Source of the DNA: Iamia sp035765045
Lineage (GTDB): Bacteria; Actinomycetota; Acidimicrobiia; Acidimicrobiales; Iamiaceae
Length of the DNA: 64,000 bases
Direction of reading: 5' to 3'
Assembly: GCA_035765045.1 (NCBI GenBank)
Contig: DASTYI010000034.1
Location: 19,967 to 83,966 of the forward strand
In this document: in pieces, positions 17,556 through 27,047 of the stretch
Numbering within the stretch: position 1 is the first letter of the stretch
Layout of the letters: each line of letters starts with the position of its first letter
Translations under genes and position numbers: made by a program
Notes under the pieces: model-generated
The model's input: only the letters and a program-made list of their open reading frames with translations
The model's database searches: none
Told to the model about the DNA's origin: nothing

Positions 17556-18448
17556 GACGCTCCCCCCTCGTCGAAGGTGATGTAGCCGAAGTAGCCGCTC
17601 TGCTCAAGCCCCGGTAGCAGCAGCCCCTCGGCATCGTTCTTGGTGTGGTCCAAGTGCAGGTGTTCCGCCTCGGCTACGGCCCCTGGACCAGAGGTGACGA
17701 GACGGGCGAGATCGACCGCGAACTCGTCGACGCTGAAGTCCTTGTCTCGCTTGCGCAGCTCGTTCACCAGGGATGGCATGGACACTCGCGTCGCCTCGGG
17801 GCGGGCGAGCGACTTCCACGCGTCGTGCAGTCGGCGAGCCAACGCTGGGAGATCGGTTGGTCGGTCGAAGCATCGGCGCCATGCCGCGGCGATGTTGTCG
17901 GCGAGGAGGTCGGCGTCGACGGCGACCTTCTCCTTCTTGCCGCCGCGGGTTTGCACCGTCGCCTGGCGCGTCTTGCGATCGATCGTCGCCACGAGAAACG
18001 ACCTCTCGACCGTGAACTTGGGGCTCCGCGAGGAGGCATCGAGGGAGACGCCCCGCGTGTCGAGCTCGGCGGGGAGCCTGCGTGGCAGGTCGCTGATGAC
18101 CTCGTCGACCTTCGGATGAAGTGCCGCGCGCAGCTCCTCGACGCGCTCGTCAACAGCAGGGTGGTGCTCGCGTAGGTAGGCACGAGCGTCCTTCGCCCGG
18201 TCAATGGTGAACAAGGCGGCACCCGGGTGTCCTGCGTCGAGTCCCTCGGTCACGCCACTGACAAGAGCCACGACCGCCCGCAGGTGCTTCTGTTCGCGCT
18301 GGAGACCCTTGATCTGCTGTTGGCGCTCTTCGATGCCCTTGTCGGCTCGACGCCCCACCGAAAGCAGGTAGGACGCGACATCGGACACGGCTGGGTCCGG
18401 GCCTTCCGGGGCGACGTCCCGCGCTCCTTCGCGCCGTTCATCTGTCAT
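17552..18448 (-). CDS. Unrecognised coiled-coil protein, first gene of ATPase-helicase operon
   Basis: I do not recognise this 298-residue protein. Residues 35-60 (IEERQQQIKGLQREQKHLRA) look like a short coiled coil. The rest is a charged alpha/beta region with a basic patch (TRGGKKEKVAVDADLLADN) and an acidic end. It lacks P-loop, nuclease or TerB motifs. GAGGAG lies 8 nt before the ATG, so this is a well-translated operon head. In the comparable Shango operon the corresponding gene encodes a TerB-domain protein; here the sequence gives no support for that fold. It may be the sensor or adaptor of the module (inference). Confidence 0.7.
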   Translation of the reverse strand: MTDERREGARDVAPEGPDPAVSDVASYLLSVGRRADKGIEERQQQIKGLQREQKHLRAVVALVSGVTEGLDAGHPGAALFTIDRAKDARAYLREHHPAVDERVEELRAALHPKVDEVISDLPRRLPAELDTRGVSLDASSRSPKFTVERSFLVATIDRKTRQATVQTRGGKKEKVAVDADLLADNIAAAWRRCFDRPTDLPALARRLHDAWKSLARPEATRVSMPSLVNELRKRDKDFSVDEFAVDLARLVTSGPGAVAEAEHLHLDHTKNDAEGLLLPGLEQSGYFGYITFDEGGAS

Positions 18449-18578
18449 GGACGTCGTCTCCTCGGCTGGTGCACACGGGCACGGTACCGAGGCACCGCGG
18501 AGAGCTCGGCGAGGGCACCCGGTTCAAGTCGCCGAGCACACGGAGGGGAGCCATATCCGACTCCTGGAGATGAGCCAG

Positions 18579-20450
18579 TCATCCGGCGGCAACTGAGAGC
18601 AGGGCCTCCGGCGCTGGCCAGCGCCGGCAGGCGGCAGCGGCGAGGACGCGAGCCCTTGCGTCGATTCGATCCTCGCTCCAGTCGGGGCTGGTGGCGATGT
18701 CGTAGTTGATGACGAGCGACTTCTGCTTGGCGAATTCCGGCTGCTTCATTGACCAACCGAGGTTCGACACCTCGCGGTTGAACGTGCCGGTCACCAGGGT
18801 GAGGTTCCCGATGCGGTCCACGATCCGACGCCGTTCTTGGGCGAGCCCCGCCCACAGGGGGTCGTCGTCGTTCTGCTCCAGCGCGCCGCCATCGTGGGAG
18901 ATGGGCCAGTGCTTCTCCCAAGATCCTGGCATGACGTGCTCGATCTGGAGCGAGTCGTAGTCGATCCTGGCCGGGGGCTCATGGGGATTCTCGTCTCGCA
19001 CGAGCTGATCGATCGCGCCGAGCAGCAGCCTGATGCGGAACTGCGGGATCCCGTCGTAGAACTTGCGGGTGAGGAAGGCCTCCTCGACATCGTCGTCAGA
19101 GGGCCATTGCAGCACGCCTGCCTGCAAGCCGGCGACGACGGCGTCGGCGATGTCGGAGCCCTCCTGGGCGGCGACCTTCGCCTCGCGCAGCACACGGGTT
19201 AGATGCGTCCCGTATCCGCGGGTCTGCCAACCCACGAACGCACGCCGGAGCGCCCACGACTCGATCGCTCGGACCGCTCGAAGGTGCTGATCCGGGGTCA
19301 ACCCATTGGCCGTCATCGTTCGCAACCAGACCAGCAGCGGCATCGCCGTGGTGATGTCGAGGGCTCGGATCCGCTCGTAGGCGGCGACGATCAGCCCATC
19401 CTCGGCGCTCGGAGGGTCGTAGACCTCTTTGTAGGCGGTCGCAAAGGTGCTCAGGTCCTTCAGCACATCCTCGGTCGGCGGCCCGTCATGGAGGTACTCG
19501 CGAGCCTCGCGGTAGAGGTGGGCAACGCTCGCCTCCGATCCCGTTGCCGCCGTCAGCCACACCGACAACAGGACGTCACGACGTCCTCGCTGAGCGTGAC
19601 CACGTCCGACGGTCTCCTTCCACCATGGGTCGTCGAACTGGGCCCAGTGCTCGTCGTACAGCTTCTCGACGTCGTCCTCGCACAGCTCACCCCGCAGGAA
19701 CAGGAGGTTCTTGACCAAGTCGATCGCCGAGAGCGGGGTCTGGCGCCCGTTGAGCACTTCGAAGATCACCTGAGCATCGTCATTCTCATCGAGGTCGATG
19801 ACGACGAGCTTGAACAGGCTGGAGAGGGCGTCGGCGAGGGCGACCAAGCGGGAGCGATCCACAGCGCCGCCTTCGACCACCGCGTAGTCGCGCGCACTCG
19901 CAGCGAAGAACCGCCTGGCCTTTAGATACAGGTGGTCACCCGATCCCCCGTCGGCCGGCACATCGTCCCCCATTGCGATCGGCCAGAGCTTCCGATCAAG
20001 CCGACGGGGCCAGAGCTTGTAGATCTCCTCCGGACTCTCAACGACGTCGTCGGGGTTGAAGAGCATCCGCCGAACGGACTTGGTCCGCTCCGAGCCGGCT
20101 TCCGTGAGCGCGTCGACCAGGCCGCGGATCATCAACTGCACCGTCGTCAGGCGCTGCTGGCCATCGATCACCGAGCGAAGCGCGACCCCGCCCGTCGCGA
20201 ACGGCAGGCTGGCGCACACGACCGCACCCAGGAAGTGCGGCGAAACGTGTTGTTCCTTCGCCTTGAGCGTTGAGCCGTCGAGACCGCTCTCGCGCACCGC
20301 GAGCAAGCGGTCTGCCGTGGTCTCGAGGTCCTCGAAGAGCAAGCGCCACTGCCCCTCCTCGGTCCACTCGTAGTCGCGCTGGAACGTCGGGATGAGATAG
20401 CGCCGCTCTGGCTTGAGGATCTCCTGCAGCGGATAGGTCTTTGCGTCCAC
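18579..20450 (-). CDS. GmrSD-type DUF262/DUF1524 restriction protein
   Basis: The 623-residue protein starts with the DUF262 signature LIPTFQRDYEW (residues 19-29) and has IDGQQRLTT at about 95-103, the NTP-binding motif of GmrS. Near residue 507 the C-terminal DUF1524 part has IEHVMPGSWEKHWP, the His-Me finger of GmrD nucleases, followed by RIGNLTLVTGTFN. Single-chain GmrSD and BrxU enzymes are type IV restriction enzymes that cut modified phage DNA. The GTG start has AAGGGAG 5 nt upstream. It stands 78 bp after drmC and 130 bp before the next operon, so it may be read with DISARM or alone. Confidence 0.85.
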   Translation of the reverse strand: MDAKTYPLQEILKPERRYLIPTFQRDYEWTEEGQWRLLFEDLETTADRLLAVRESGLDGSTLKAKEQHVSPHFLGAVVCASLPFATGGVALRSVIDGQQRLTTVQLMIRGLVDALTEAGSERTKSVRRMLFNPDDVVESPEEIYKLWPRRLDRKLWPIAMGDDVPADGGSGDHLYLKARRFFAASARDYAVVEGGAVDRSRLVALADALSSLFKLVVIDLDENDDAQVIFEVLNGRQTPLSAIDLVKNLLFLRGELCEDDVEKLYDEHWAQFDDPWWKETVGRGHAQRGRRDVLLSVWLTAATGSEASVAHLYREAREYLHDGPPTEDVLKDLSTFATAYKEVYDPPSAEDGLIVAAYERIRALDITTAMPLLVWLRTMTANGLTPDQHLRAVRAIESWALRRAFVGWQTRGYGTHLTRVLREAKVAAQEGSDIADAVVAGLQAGVLQWPSDDDVEEAFLTRKFYDGIPQFRIRLLLGAIDQLVRDENPHEPPARIDYDSLQIEHVMPGSWEKHWPISHDGGALEQNDDDPLWAGLAQERRRIVDRIGNLTLVTGTFNREVSNLGWSMKQPEFAKQKSLVINYDIATSPDWSEDRIDARARVLAAAACRRWPAPEALLSVAAG

Positions 20451-20528
20451 GAATCTCCCTTCGCTAGTGGACTGCCGAGAGGTGCCCGGCGTGCGGACGC
20501 AAGCTGGCTCTCCGGCTTAGGAAGTCGA

Positions 20529-21239
20529 TCATGGAGGCACCGCCTGGTAGAGGGTGCCGTGTTTGGTCGCCATCGTCTTCTCGATGGAGGAGGCGAGGAC
20601 GTCGTCGTGGACGCGCAGGCCGAGCTCGATGTTCCGGTTCTCGGCGCTCCAGGAGAAGTTGGCGCTGGTGAGCAGCACGAGGGTGTGGTCGATGATCACG
20701 AACTTGGCGTGGCTGGTCACGGGCTGGCCGTTCGCCATGGTCGCCGAGCGGAACACGGCCGCCTTCGGCAGCTGGGCCTTGACGGCCACGGCGTCGGCAA
20801 CGCCGGCGTCGACATAGACGGTGACCGAAACACCGGGGGTGTCCGAAGCCTCCCGCAGCACCGTCCACATGTGCGACGTGGTGTTGAAGTTGTAGGTCGC
20901 GCACGTGACCGACTGACGGGCACCTTGGACCAGGTCCCTGAACTCGCTGGTCAGGTAGCCGGTGCCGGCCTGGTTGTCGGGCATGGTCCAGACCGGCGTG
21001 ACCTGGTGGTCGATCGACTTGGCCCCGGCGATGGCCCGCAGGATCAGCACGGCCCGCTCGGGCTCGTCGTGACCGAGCCCGGCGTCGGCGAGCAGCGTCT
21101 TCGCCCGGTCCCGGCGGGCCGGGCTGACCTCCTTCAGCGCCTGGGTCGTGCGCAGGCCGGCGCCGAGGAGGGCGGCCATCGACGAGGCCTCGACGCCGGT
21201 GAGGTAGGCGCCGAGCTCGTGGCAGGGGTCAGACGGCAT
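20529..21239 (-). CDS. drmC: DISARM protein DrmC, phospholipase D-like
   Basis: This 236-residue protein contains one PLD HKD motif, SHAKFVIID followed by SANFSWSAENRNIE, and an N-terminal helical part. DrmC is the PLD-family member of DISARM and is dispensable in tested systems. The ATG at 21239 overlaps the end of drmB by 11 bp, and the gene closes the five-gene DISARM operon. A longer frame upstream is shadow of drmB. Confidence 0.85.
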   Translation of the reverse strand: MPSDPCHELGAYLTGVEASSMAALLGAGLRTTQALKEVSPARRDRAKTLLADAGLGHDEPERAVLILRAIAGAKSIDHQVTPVWTMPDNQAGTGYLTSEFRDLVQGARQSVTCATYNFNTTSHMWTVLREASDTPGVSVTVYVDAGVADAVAVKAQLPKAAVFRSATMANGQPVTSHAKFVIIDHTLVLLTSANFSWSAENRNIELGLRVHDDVLASSIEKTMATKHGTLYQAVPP

Positions 21240-23322
21240 CGATGCTTCCGAAGAACCCGGGCACGGTGACGCCGTCGGCGGTGGGGATGTCGAGGAGGAA
21301 CCGACGGTCGAGGAACCGGTTGGCCTTCTCGCACGAGGTCTCCGAGGCGAACGAGCAGGAATGGCACGCCGCCCCGTGCAGGAAGTCCTCCGGGTCCTTT
21401 GGCGTGCGAGCCGCGCACACGGGGTCCGACGAGCAGCGCGCGGCACGGCGAAGGGCGTCGACGACGATGCCCTGGAGCCGGTCCGGCGCCGAGAGAGCGA
21501 CCAGACCGCCGAGCGTTCCCTCGCTGTCGGACGCGGTGGTGCAGATGAGCACGCCGGCGGCGGGCTTCCGGGCGGCGGTGCCCTGCCAGGCGTAGACCCG
21601 CTCGGTGAGGCTGGCGGCGCCGTACCCGCACGACATGGCCATCTGTCGGATCAGCGCGTGGGCGAAGGTGTGGAGGAGCCAGTAGCGCGGGACCGGCATG
21701 CGGGTGTCGGGGTCGACCCACTTCGCCGTCTCCGAGAAGCGACGGACGAAGTTGCGGGCGTGAGCCTGCCGGTGCGCCTCCCACAGCGGCGACGCGAGGA
21801 TCGTCTGCTCCCACGCCTCGACGGCGTCGAGGTCGAGCTGGAGGAAGACCCCCTCGCCTCGGTCCTCCGTGGCGGGCACCCAGCGAGGACGCCCGTCAAG
21901 GCTCAGCTTCACCAGGCGGGTGGCGAGGTCCCCGACGCGGTCCATCATGTCGAGGCGGGTGAAGCCGAGGACGGCGTTGACCTTCTTCATGCGGTCGACG
22001 GCGACCACCCGGGTGATCCGGCGGTGGAGTTCGTTGCCACGGCCGGCCTCGGTGACCATCAGGTCGCCGGCGCTCGACTGCTGGGGGAAGAGGGCCGGCT
22101 GCTGGAGGTACTCCCACTCGGGCACGAGGAGGTCGACCGGGTCCCAGCGAGCGAGCTCCTCCTGGCGTTCGGTCTCCGATCCGAGCGGGGCGCGGGCTCG
22201 CTCCACGAGGCCAGCCACCTCGTCGTCGGTCAAGCCCTCGACGTCGATCGCCTTCGCTCCGGCCAGCGCCCGGATGACCGCGACCTGGCCCTTGAACTGC
22301 TCGATCTCCCTCCCGAGCTCGACCCGGAGCCGGTCGACGATCACGTCCTTCTGCTGGGCGTCGGTGCGGGGCATCACGATGACCGACTGGGTCGACGCGA
22401 ACCAGAGGTTGGAGGCGCCCATCATGATGAGCGTCGGCCGGCCCTTGCAGGCGGGATCGAAGGCGTTCAGGTGCGGATGACGTCCCCGGCACTGCGCCGG
22501 GAGCTTGTCCCGACCCGAGCGGCCTTGGGCCTCGGCCATCCCCCGCGTCGCGCCGCAGGCCGCGCAGGTGATGGTCGACCCGATGCTCTGGCCGGTGTTG
22601 GCGTCGCGCATCTTGAGATCGGGGTTCTCCACCTTCGGGCACGGCCGGCCGCGATGGACCCACAGCCGGTAGGGGAACTCGTCGACGTGGCCGTTGGCGC
22701 AGGTGAGCAGGTGCGGGGCCGGCACCGCAGGGCTCTCCTTCTTGGACGTGCTCTTCTTGGCGGCGGCGGCCGAGGCGGCCTTCTTCCCTCGTCCGGGACA
22801 GCTCTTGTGGGTGAACTGTGCCTGGTCGGGGCGGAAGGGATGGGTGTTCGTGTAGGTGAAGCGGGGGATCGGCGCCAGGAAGTCGCAGCCCGTGCACCGC
22901 AGCCACTGGGGAAAGACGCGGCCGGGGATGCCGAGGTCGTTGCCTTCGGTGCTGAACTGCCTCTGCGCCGGTTGCCAGGGGAACGGTCGAAGGGTCTCGA
23001 CCTGGTTGCCGAGGTGAAGGCGCACGACCTGGAGCAGCCGAGGCTCGTCGATGGTGGGGATCGTCCCCCGTCGTGCCCAGATCGGCTCCCAGTCGTCGAG
23101 GCCGGCGGGCATGACCGAGAAGTTGGGGAGCTCCATGATGGCGCCAGGGCCGTAGGTGTAGAGGAGCGACGACGGACGGGCCGATCCGACCTTGGCCCGG
23201 TTCTTGACCTGGGTGTCCTCGGCGTCGGTGAGGGGGTCGAGGGCCTGACTCGGGTCGTGCAGCATGGCGACCGTCGTGGTGTCGGCGTCGTCGTCCTGGG
23301 TCTGGGGTGCGTCGTCGGCCAT
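21229..23322 (-). CDS. drmB: DISARM protein DrmB with DUF1998 domain
   Basis: The 697-residue protein has several Cys pairs that look like zinc sites (CTGCDF, CAACGAT, CHSCSF) and a C-terminal DUF1998 region from about residue 550 (LLHTFAHALIRQMAMSCGYG, ICTTASDSEGTLGG). DrmB works with the helicase DrmA; in the known DrmAB complex it helps DNA binding and autoinhibition. Its ATG shares one base with the drmA stop (TGATG). Length fits the family. Confidence 0.88.
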   Translation of the reverse strand: MADDAPQTQDDDADTTTVAMLHDPSQALDPLTDAEDTQVKNRAKVGSARPSSLLYTYGPGAIMELPNFSVMPAGLDDWEPIWARRGTIPTIDEPRLLQVVRLHLGNQVETLRPFPWQPAQRQFSTEGNDLGIPGRVFPQWLRCTGCDFLAPIPRFTYTNTHPFRPDQAQFTHKSCPGRGKKAASAAAAKKSTSKKESPAVPAPHLLTCANGHVDEFPYRLWVHRGRPCPKVENPDLKMRDANTGQSIGSTITCAACGATRGMAEAQGRSGRDKLPAQCRGRHPHLNAFDPACKGRPTLIMMGASNLWFASTQSVIVMPRTDAQQKDVIVDRLRVELGREIEQFKGQVAVIRALAGAKAIDVEGLTDDEVAGLVERARAPLGSETERQEELARWDPVDLLVPEWEYLQQPALFPQQSSAGDLMVTEAGRGNELHRRITRVVAVDRMKKVNAVLGFTRLDMMDRVGDLATRLVKLSLDGRPRWVPATEDRGEGVFLQLDLDAVEAWEQTILASPLWEAHRQAHARNFVRRFSETAKWVDPDTRMPVPRYWLLHTFAHALIRQMAMSCGYGAASLTERVYAWQGTAARKPAAGVLICTTASDSEGTLGGLVALSAPDRLQGIVVDALRRAARCSSDPVCAARTPKDPEDFLHGAACHSCSFASETSCEKANRFLDRRFLLDIPTADGVTVPGFFGSIDAV

Positions 23323-26300
23323 CAGTCGTCCTCCGCCGGGAAGGTCCACTCGGGAGCCCCTTCGGGAGGGAGGCTGAACAGCTTCTGATTGACCGGGCTG
23401 ACGAGGATGTTGATCTCGGGCTGCACCTCGCGCATGGAGTTGGCGATGACGAACGGCGCGGCGTCGGCCCGGCCGGAGCCGGCCCGGCTGCTCTCCGGGC
23501 TGATGATGAGCGGCAGGAAGGTGTCGCTGTCGCCCACTCGCTCGTAGACGAGCTGCTTCGTCAGCTGGTTGGCGTAGGCGGTGCGCTGGCTCCACCGGTC
23601 GAGGCGGTTGACCAGGAGCTGGTGGGCGCGGTTGGTGGCCACGGGGTCGCCGCGGGTGGCCGACTCGATGCGTTCCTTGAGCCGGTCGACGAGGGACTCG
23701 ACGGCCGTCTTCTGGGCGGTGATGCGCCCGGCGTTGCGTTCGGGCGATAGGCCGTCGTCGCCAGCGGCGGCCTGCACGACTCGCACGGCGCTGACGAGGA
23801 TGCCGTCGATGCCCCGGTCGAGGGAGGTCGCCGAGTAGGGGGTGACCGAGAGGGCTTCGACCTGGCGGTAGAAGGTCTCGTGGTAGTGACGCATCTGCTC
23901 GAAGTGAGCCAGGTCGCGGGGGCGGGCCCAGTTGCCGAGCGTGACGACGAGCCCAGGGCGAGCGCTGGCGTCGCGGCCCACGCGGGAGGAGGCCTGGATG
24001 TACTCGGCGGTGTTCTTGGGCTGGCCCACGACGAGCATCAGCCCGAGCCGCTGGACGTCGACGCCGACCTGGAGCATCGAGGTGGCCAGGACGACGTCGA
24101 AGGGCTGAGCCTTCCGCTCCGGCAGCTTCTTGCCAGCGTCCCGAGCTTCCATCCGTGCCCGCAGGCCGGCGGTGCTGTCGATGGTGGGGTCGAACTCGAG
24201 CCCGAGCTGGTCGAGGTTGCGGCCGATCTCGGCCGAGGCGATGCGGGAGGTGAGCTCGCCGACGTTCAGGAAGCCGAAGGCGGTGCCGTTGCGGGACGGG
24301 AACCCGGAACCGAGGCGAGGGCGCTTGACCCTGGTCTGCACGTCGTCGGAGACGTAGCGGGCCATGCCGGCCAGCTCCCGGGTGGCGTTGAAGTACCCGA
24401 CGAGGGTCATGTAGGGGTCGGCGGCGGCGCCGGCCTCGTCGAAGAGGAGCTGGCCGCCCGACAGCAGCACCTCGGCGACGCGGATCTCGGCGCTGGACAG
24501 GCGGACGCCCTGGGCGCTGATGGCCAGGTAGCGGCGGCCGGGGTGGTCGGCGTCGATGGGCAGGTCTCGCGAGAAGAACGTGTCGCCGACGTCGAGGACC
24601 TGGGGCGGGAAGATCTCCACCCGCCGCCCGTAGAGGCCCCGCACCTGCTCCTCGGCGTTGCGCACGGTGGCCGTCGAGGCGACGATCAGCGGGCGGACCG
24701 GCTTGCCATCGGCCGTCTCCCACGACGACAGGGTCTCGACGGCCACCTCGAAGAGGCCGACGGCGGTGCCGAGCGAGCCGGTGATGAGGTGCAGCTCGTC
24801 CTGGATGATCAGGTCGGGCGGTCGGAGCCGGTTGACCGGTCGGACCGTCGCCGACGGGTGGCCGTTGGCGGCGGGGTGGGCCTGTTGGATGTTGCAGGAG
24901 GCGTAGTCGGGGTGGACGTAGCCGTGTCGCCCGCAGCGGCGGGTGACGTACCCGAAGAGCGACGCCGCCTCGCCCTCTCGGGCCAGCCGGGCGAACTTGT
25001 CGACGGTGGCGATGACGAAGGCCGGGGTGAGCCGGTAGATCTCCTCGTCGACGGTGAGCACGGGCAGGCCCTCGGCCACGGACCCGCCCCGGGCGAACGG
25101 GCATCGGGCCAGGTCGTCACCGCAGTGGACGAAGGCCCGCCGGAGGGCATCGTCGGTGCTGACCTGGGCGGCGCCGATCGGCGTCCCGCACCAGGGGCAG
25201 CGCTGGACCTGCAGGACGGTGAGGCGATGGTTGCCGTACTCGTTCGCCTTGACCAGCTGCTGCTTGACCTCCTCGTAGCGCTTCGGCGCCACGTCGGTAC
25301 CCACCCAGAGCCCGATGCGGAACGGCTCGGTGCCCCAGGTGGCCTCGTCCTCCCGGCGGGCCAGCTCCGCCGCGCACATGAGCGCGGTGGCCCTCTGGAA
25401 CTGCTGGGCGGTGAGCAGGCGCAGCGTGTAGCGCATGAGGACCGAGACGCCATCGCGTCCGTCGAGCGGGCCATCGACCGACTCCACCAGGCCCTGGAGG
25501 CGGCGGATGGCGAAGGTGTAGGCGGCCAGGCCCAGGTAGGCCTCGGTCTTGCCGCCGCCGGTGGGGAAGAAGAGCAGCTCGACCCGAGAGAGCACCTTGG
25601 CGCTGCGTCCGTCGCTGGTGGGCTCGGTGAGGGCGTGCAGCTGCAACAGGATGAAGGCGAGCTGGAACGGACGCCACGAGGCCGCGTCCTCGCCCTTCGC
25701 CTCGACCGCAGCTCGGGCGTCGGCGATCGAGAGCTTCGGGTCCGAGGCCCGGTCGGCGGCGATCTGGGAGTGGATGCGCTGGTCGCGCATCACCCGGTTC
25801 ATGAACTGGAAGCACCGGAGCGCATCGGGGTCGTTCGTCAGGTGGTCGAGGCCGTCCTGCAGGCGGGCCAGGGCCGCCCGGGCGTCGTCGATGACCTCGT
25901 CGGCGGTGTCGCGCAGGTGGTCGGGGAGAGTGGCCGCCTCGCGAACCTGGTCGTCGATCCACATCGAGTAGGCCGACAGCACTGGCTCGAGGCCGGCCTC
26001 GACCTCCTTCGCCGACGCCGTGGCGAGCGCGTCCATCGAGAGGAGCGCCCCGATCACGGGCTGAGCTCGCGTCTGCGCCGTCTCGGCCACGGGAAGCCAG
26101 GTGGTGGCGACCTCGGTGGCGCGCCGCGCCTTGGGGGCCGCGGTCCAGTCCGCGGAGCACGTCCGCCCGATGGCGAACTCGAGCCGGTCGCGGTACTGCA
26201 GGTCGAGCCGCCGAACCTCCTCGTCGTGCTCCCGCCAGTCGTGCTCCAGGACGTCGCGCACCGGGAGGAACGCCGCCGCGCCCCCGGCGTCGACCCGCAG

Positions 26301-27047
26301 GTGGGTCTGGAACATCCACATGGTCACGGGGACCGGAGTGGGGGTCTCCCGGTCGTTGCAGAGGGCGATCTCGACCAGGACCCGACCGTGCCTGGGGTCG
26401 TCGTAGCGGTCGATGCGGAGGACTACCGAGTCCTGGAGCGGGACGGCTGTCGTCCGGCCCGCTCGTAGCGAGGCCATCGTGATCGTCTTGGGGATCTCGA
26501 TGGGGGTCCGCTGGTAGTGGCTGATGGGACGTCCCGCCTTGGTGACCTGCTCGGTCTCGACCGTGGCGTAGGTGCCCCAGGAGGCGGTGACGGTGAACGA
26601 GGCGAGGTCGGCGGGTACCTGGAAGCGGAGGCCCATCGAGGCCGGGATCATCAGCCCCTGGCGGGGAGCGCGGTCCTCGACGTCGTCGTCCTGGTCGTCG
26701 GCCTCGTTGTCGTCGGCGGCGAAGGCGGGGACGCCGCGGCCCTCGGCGGCCGACTCGGCGTCCTGCGGGACCTCGAAGAGATCGCCACGGTCGACGGGCT
26801 CGCGCAGCTCGGCGTCGTCGTCGCTCCCGCCGGCCGGTGGCCCGGACAGCTTCACGGGGGCGAGCAGTCCGACGAGGTACTGGCCCTTGGGGCTGAAGGG
26901 CAGGGTCTCCTCCGGTCCCCGGACGGGACCGAGGAGCTCCCGCTGGAGGATGTCGGTCAGGTTCTCCCGCACGGCGAACGAGGTGCCGTCGAGCGGGTGC
27001 CCGAGCGCGTAACCCGACGGGGGGCCGTCGGCGGTGGAGGTGCTCAC
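23322..27047 (-). CDS. drmA: DISARM helicase DrmA
   Basis: The 1,241-residue protein is an SF2 helicase with Walker A FPTGGGKTEAYLGL near residue 496, the DEAH-box variant IIQDELHLITG near 749, ASTATVRN, and motif VI IQASSRVGRDASARPG near 1019. The insert between motifs is large, as is usual for DrmA. The first 450 residues form the family-specific N-terminal region, with an acidic linker around residues 110-130. The GTG start overlaps the drmMI stop by GTGA. DrmA is a core DISARM component that loads on phage DNA with 5' overhangs. Confidence 0.9.
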   Translation of the reverse strand: MSTSTADGPPSGYALGHPLDGTSFAVRENLTDILQRELLGPVRGPEETLPFSPKGQYLVGLLAPVKLSGPPAGGSDDDAELREPVDRGDLFEVPQDAESAAEGRGVPAFAADDNEADDQDDDVEDRAPRQGLMIPASMGLRFQVPADLASFTVTASWGTYATVETEQVTKAGRPISHYQRTPIEIPKTITMASLRAGRTTAVPLQDSVVLRIDRYDDPRHGRVLVEIALCNDRETPTPVPVTMWMFQTHLRVDAGGAAAFLPVRDVLEHDWREHDEEVRRLDLQYRDRLEFAIGRTCSADWTAAPKARRATEVATTWLPVAETAQTRAQPVIGALLSMDALATASAKEVEAGLEPVLSAYSMWIDDQVREAATLPDHLRDTADEVIDDARAALARLQDGLDHLTNDPDALRCFQFMNRVMRDQRIHSQIAADRASDPKLSIADARAAVEAKGEDAASWRPFQLAFILLQLHALTEPTSDGRSAKVLSRVELLFFPTGGGKTEAYLGLAAYTFAIRRLQGLVESVDGPLDGRDGVSVLMRYTLRLLTAQQFQRATALMCAAELARREDEATWGTEPFRIGLWVGTDVAPKRYEEVKQQLVKANEYGNHRLTVLQVQRCPWCGTPIGAAQVSTDDALRRAFVHCGDDLARCPFARGGSVAEGLPVLTVDEEIYRLTPAFVIATVDKFARLAREGEAASLFGYVTRRCGRHGYVHPDYASCNIQQAHPAANGHPSATVRPVNRLRPPDLIIQDELHLITGSLGTAVGLFEVAVETLSSWETADGKPVRPLIVASTATVRNAEEQVRGLYGRRVEIFPPQVLDVGDTFFSRDLPIDADHPGRRYLAISAQGVRLSSAEIRVAEVLLSGGQLLFDEAGAAADPYMTLVGYFNATRELAGMARYVSDDVQTRVKRPRLGSGFPSRNGTAFGFLNVGELTSRIASAEIGRNLDQLGLEFDPTIDSTAGLRARMEARDAGKKLPERKAQPFDVVLATSMLQVGVDVQRLGLMLVVGQPKNTAEYIQASSRVGRDASARPGLVVTLGNWARPRDLAHFEQMRHYHETFYRQVEALSVTPYSATSLDRGIDGILVSAVRVVQAAAGDDGLSPERNAGRITAQKTAVESLVDRLKERIESATRGDPVATNRAHQLLVNRLDRWSQRTAYANQLTKQLVYERVGDSDTFLPLIISPESSRAGSGRADAAPFVIANSMREVQPEINILVSPVNQKLFSLPPEGAPEWTFPAEDD

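Noticed and set aside
12974..18448. Calling the four-gene operon BREX
   Set aside because: No PglZ, PglX, BrxC-sized ATPase or PglW gene is present; only the BrxD-BrxHI-like part is shared.
12974..18448. Calling the four-gene operon Shango
   Set aside because: I see no TerB-domain protein, and two ATPase genes are present instead of one.
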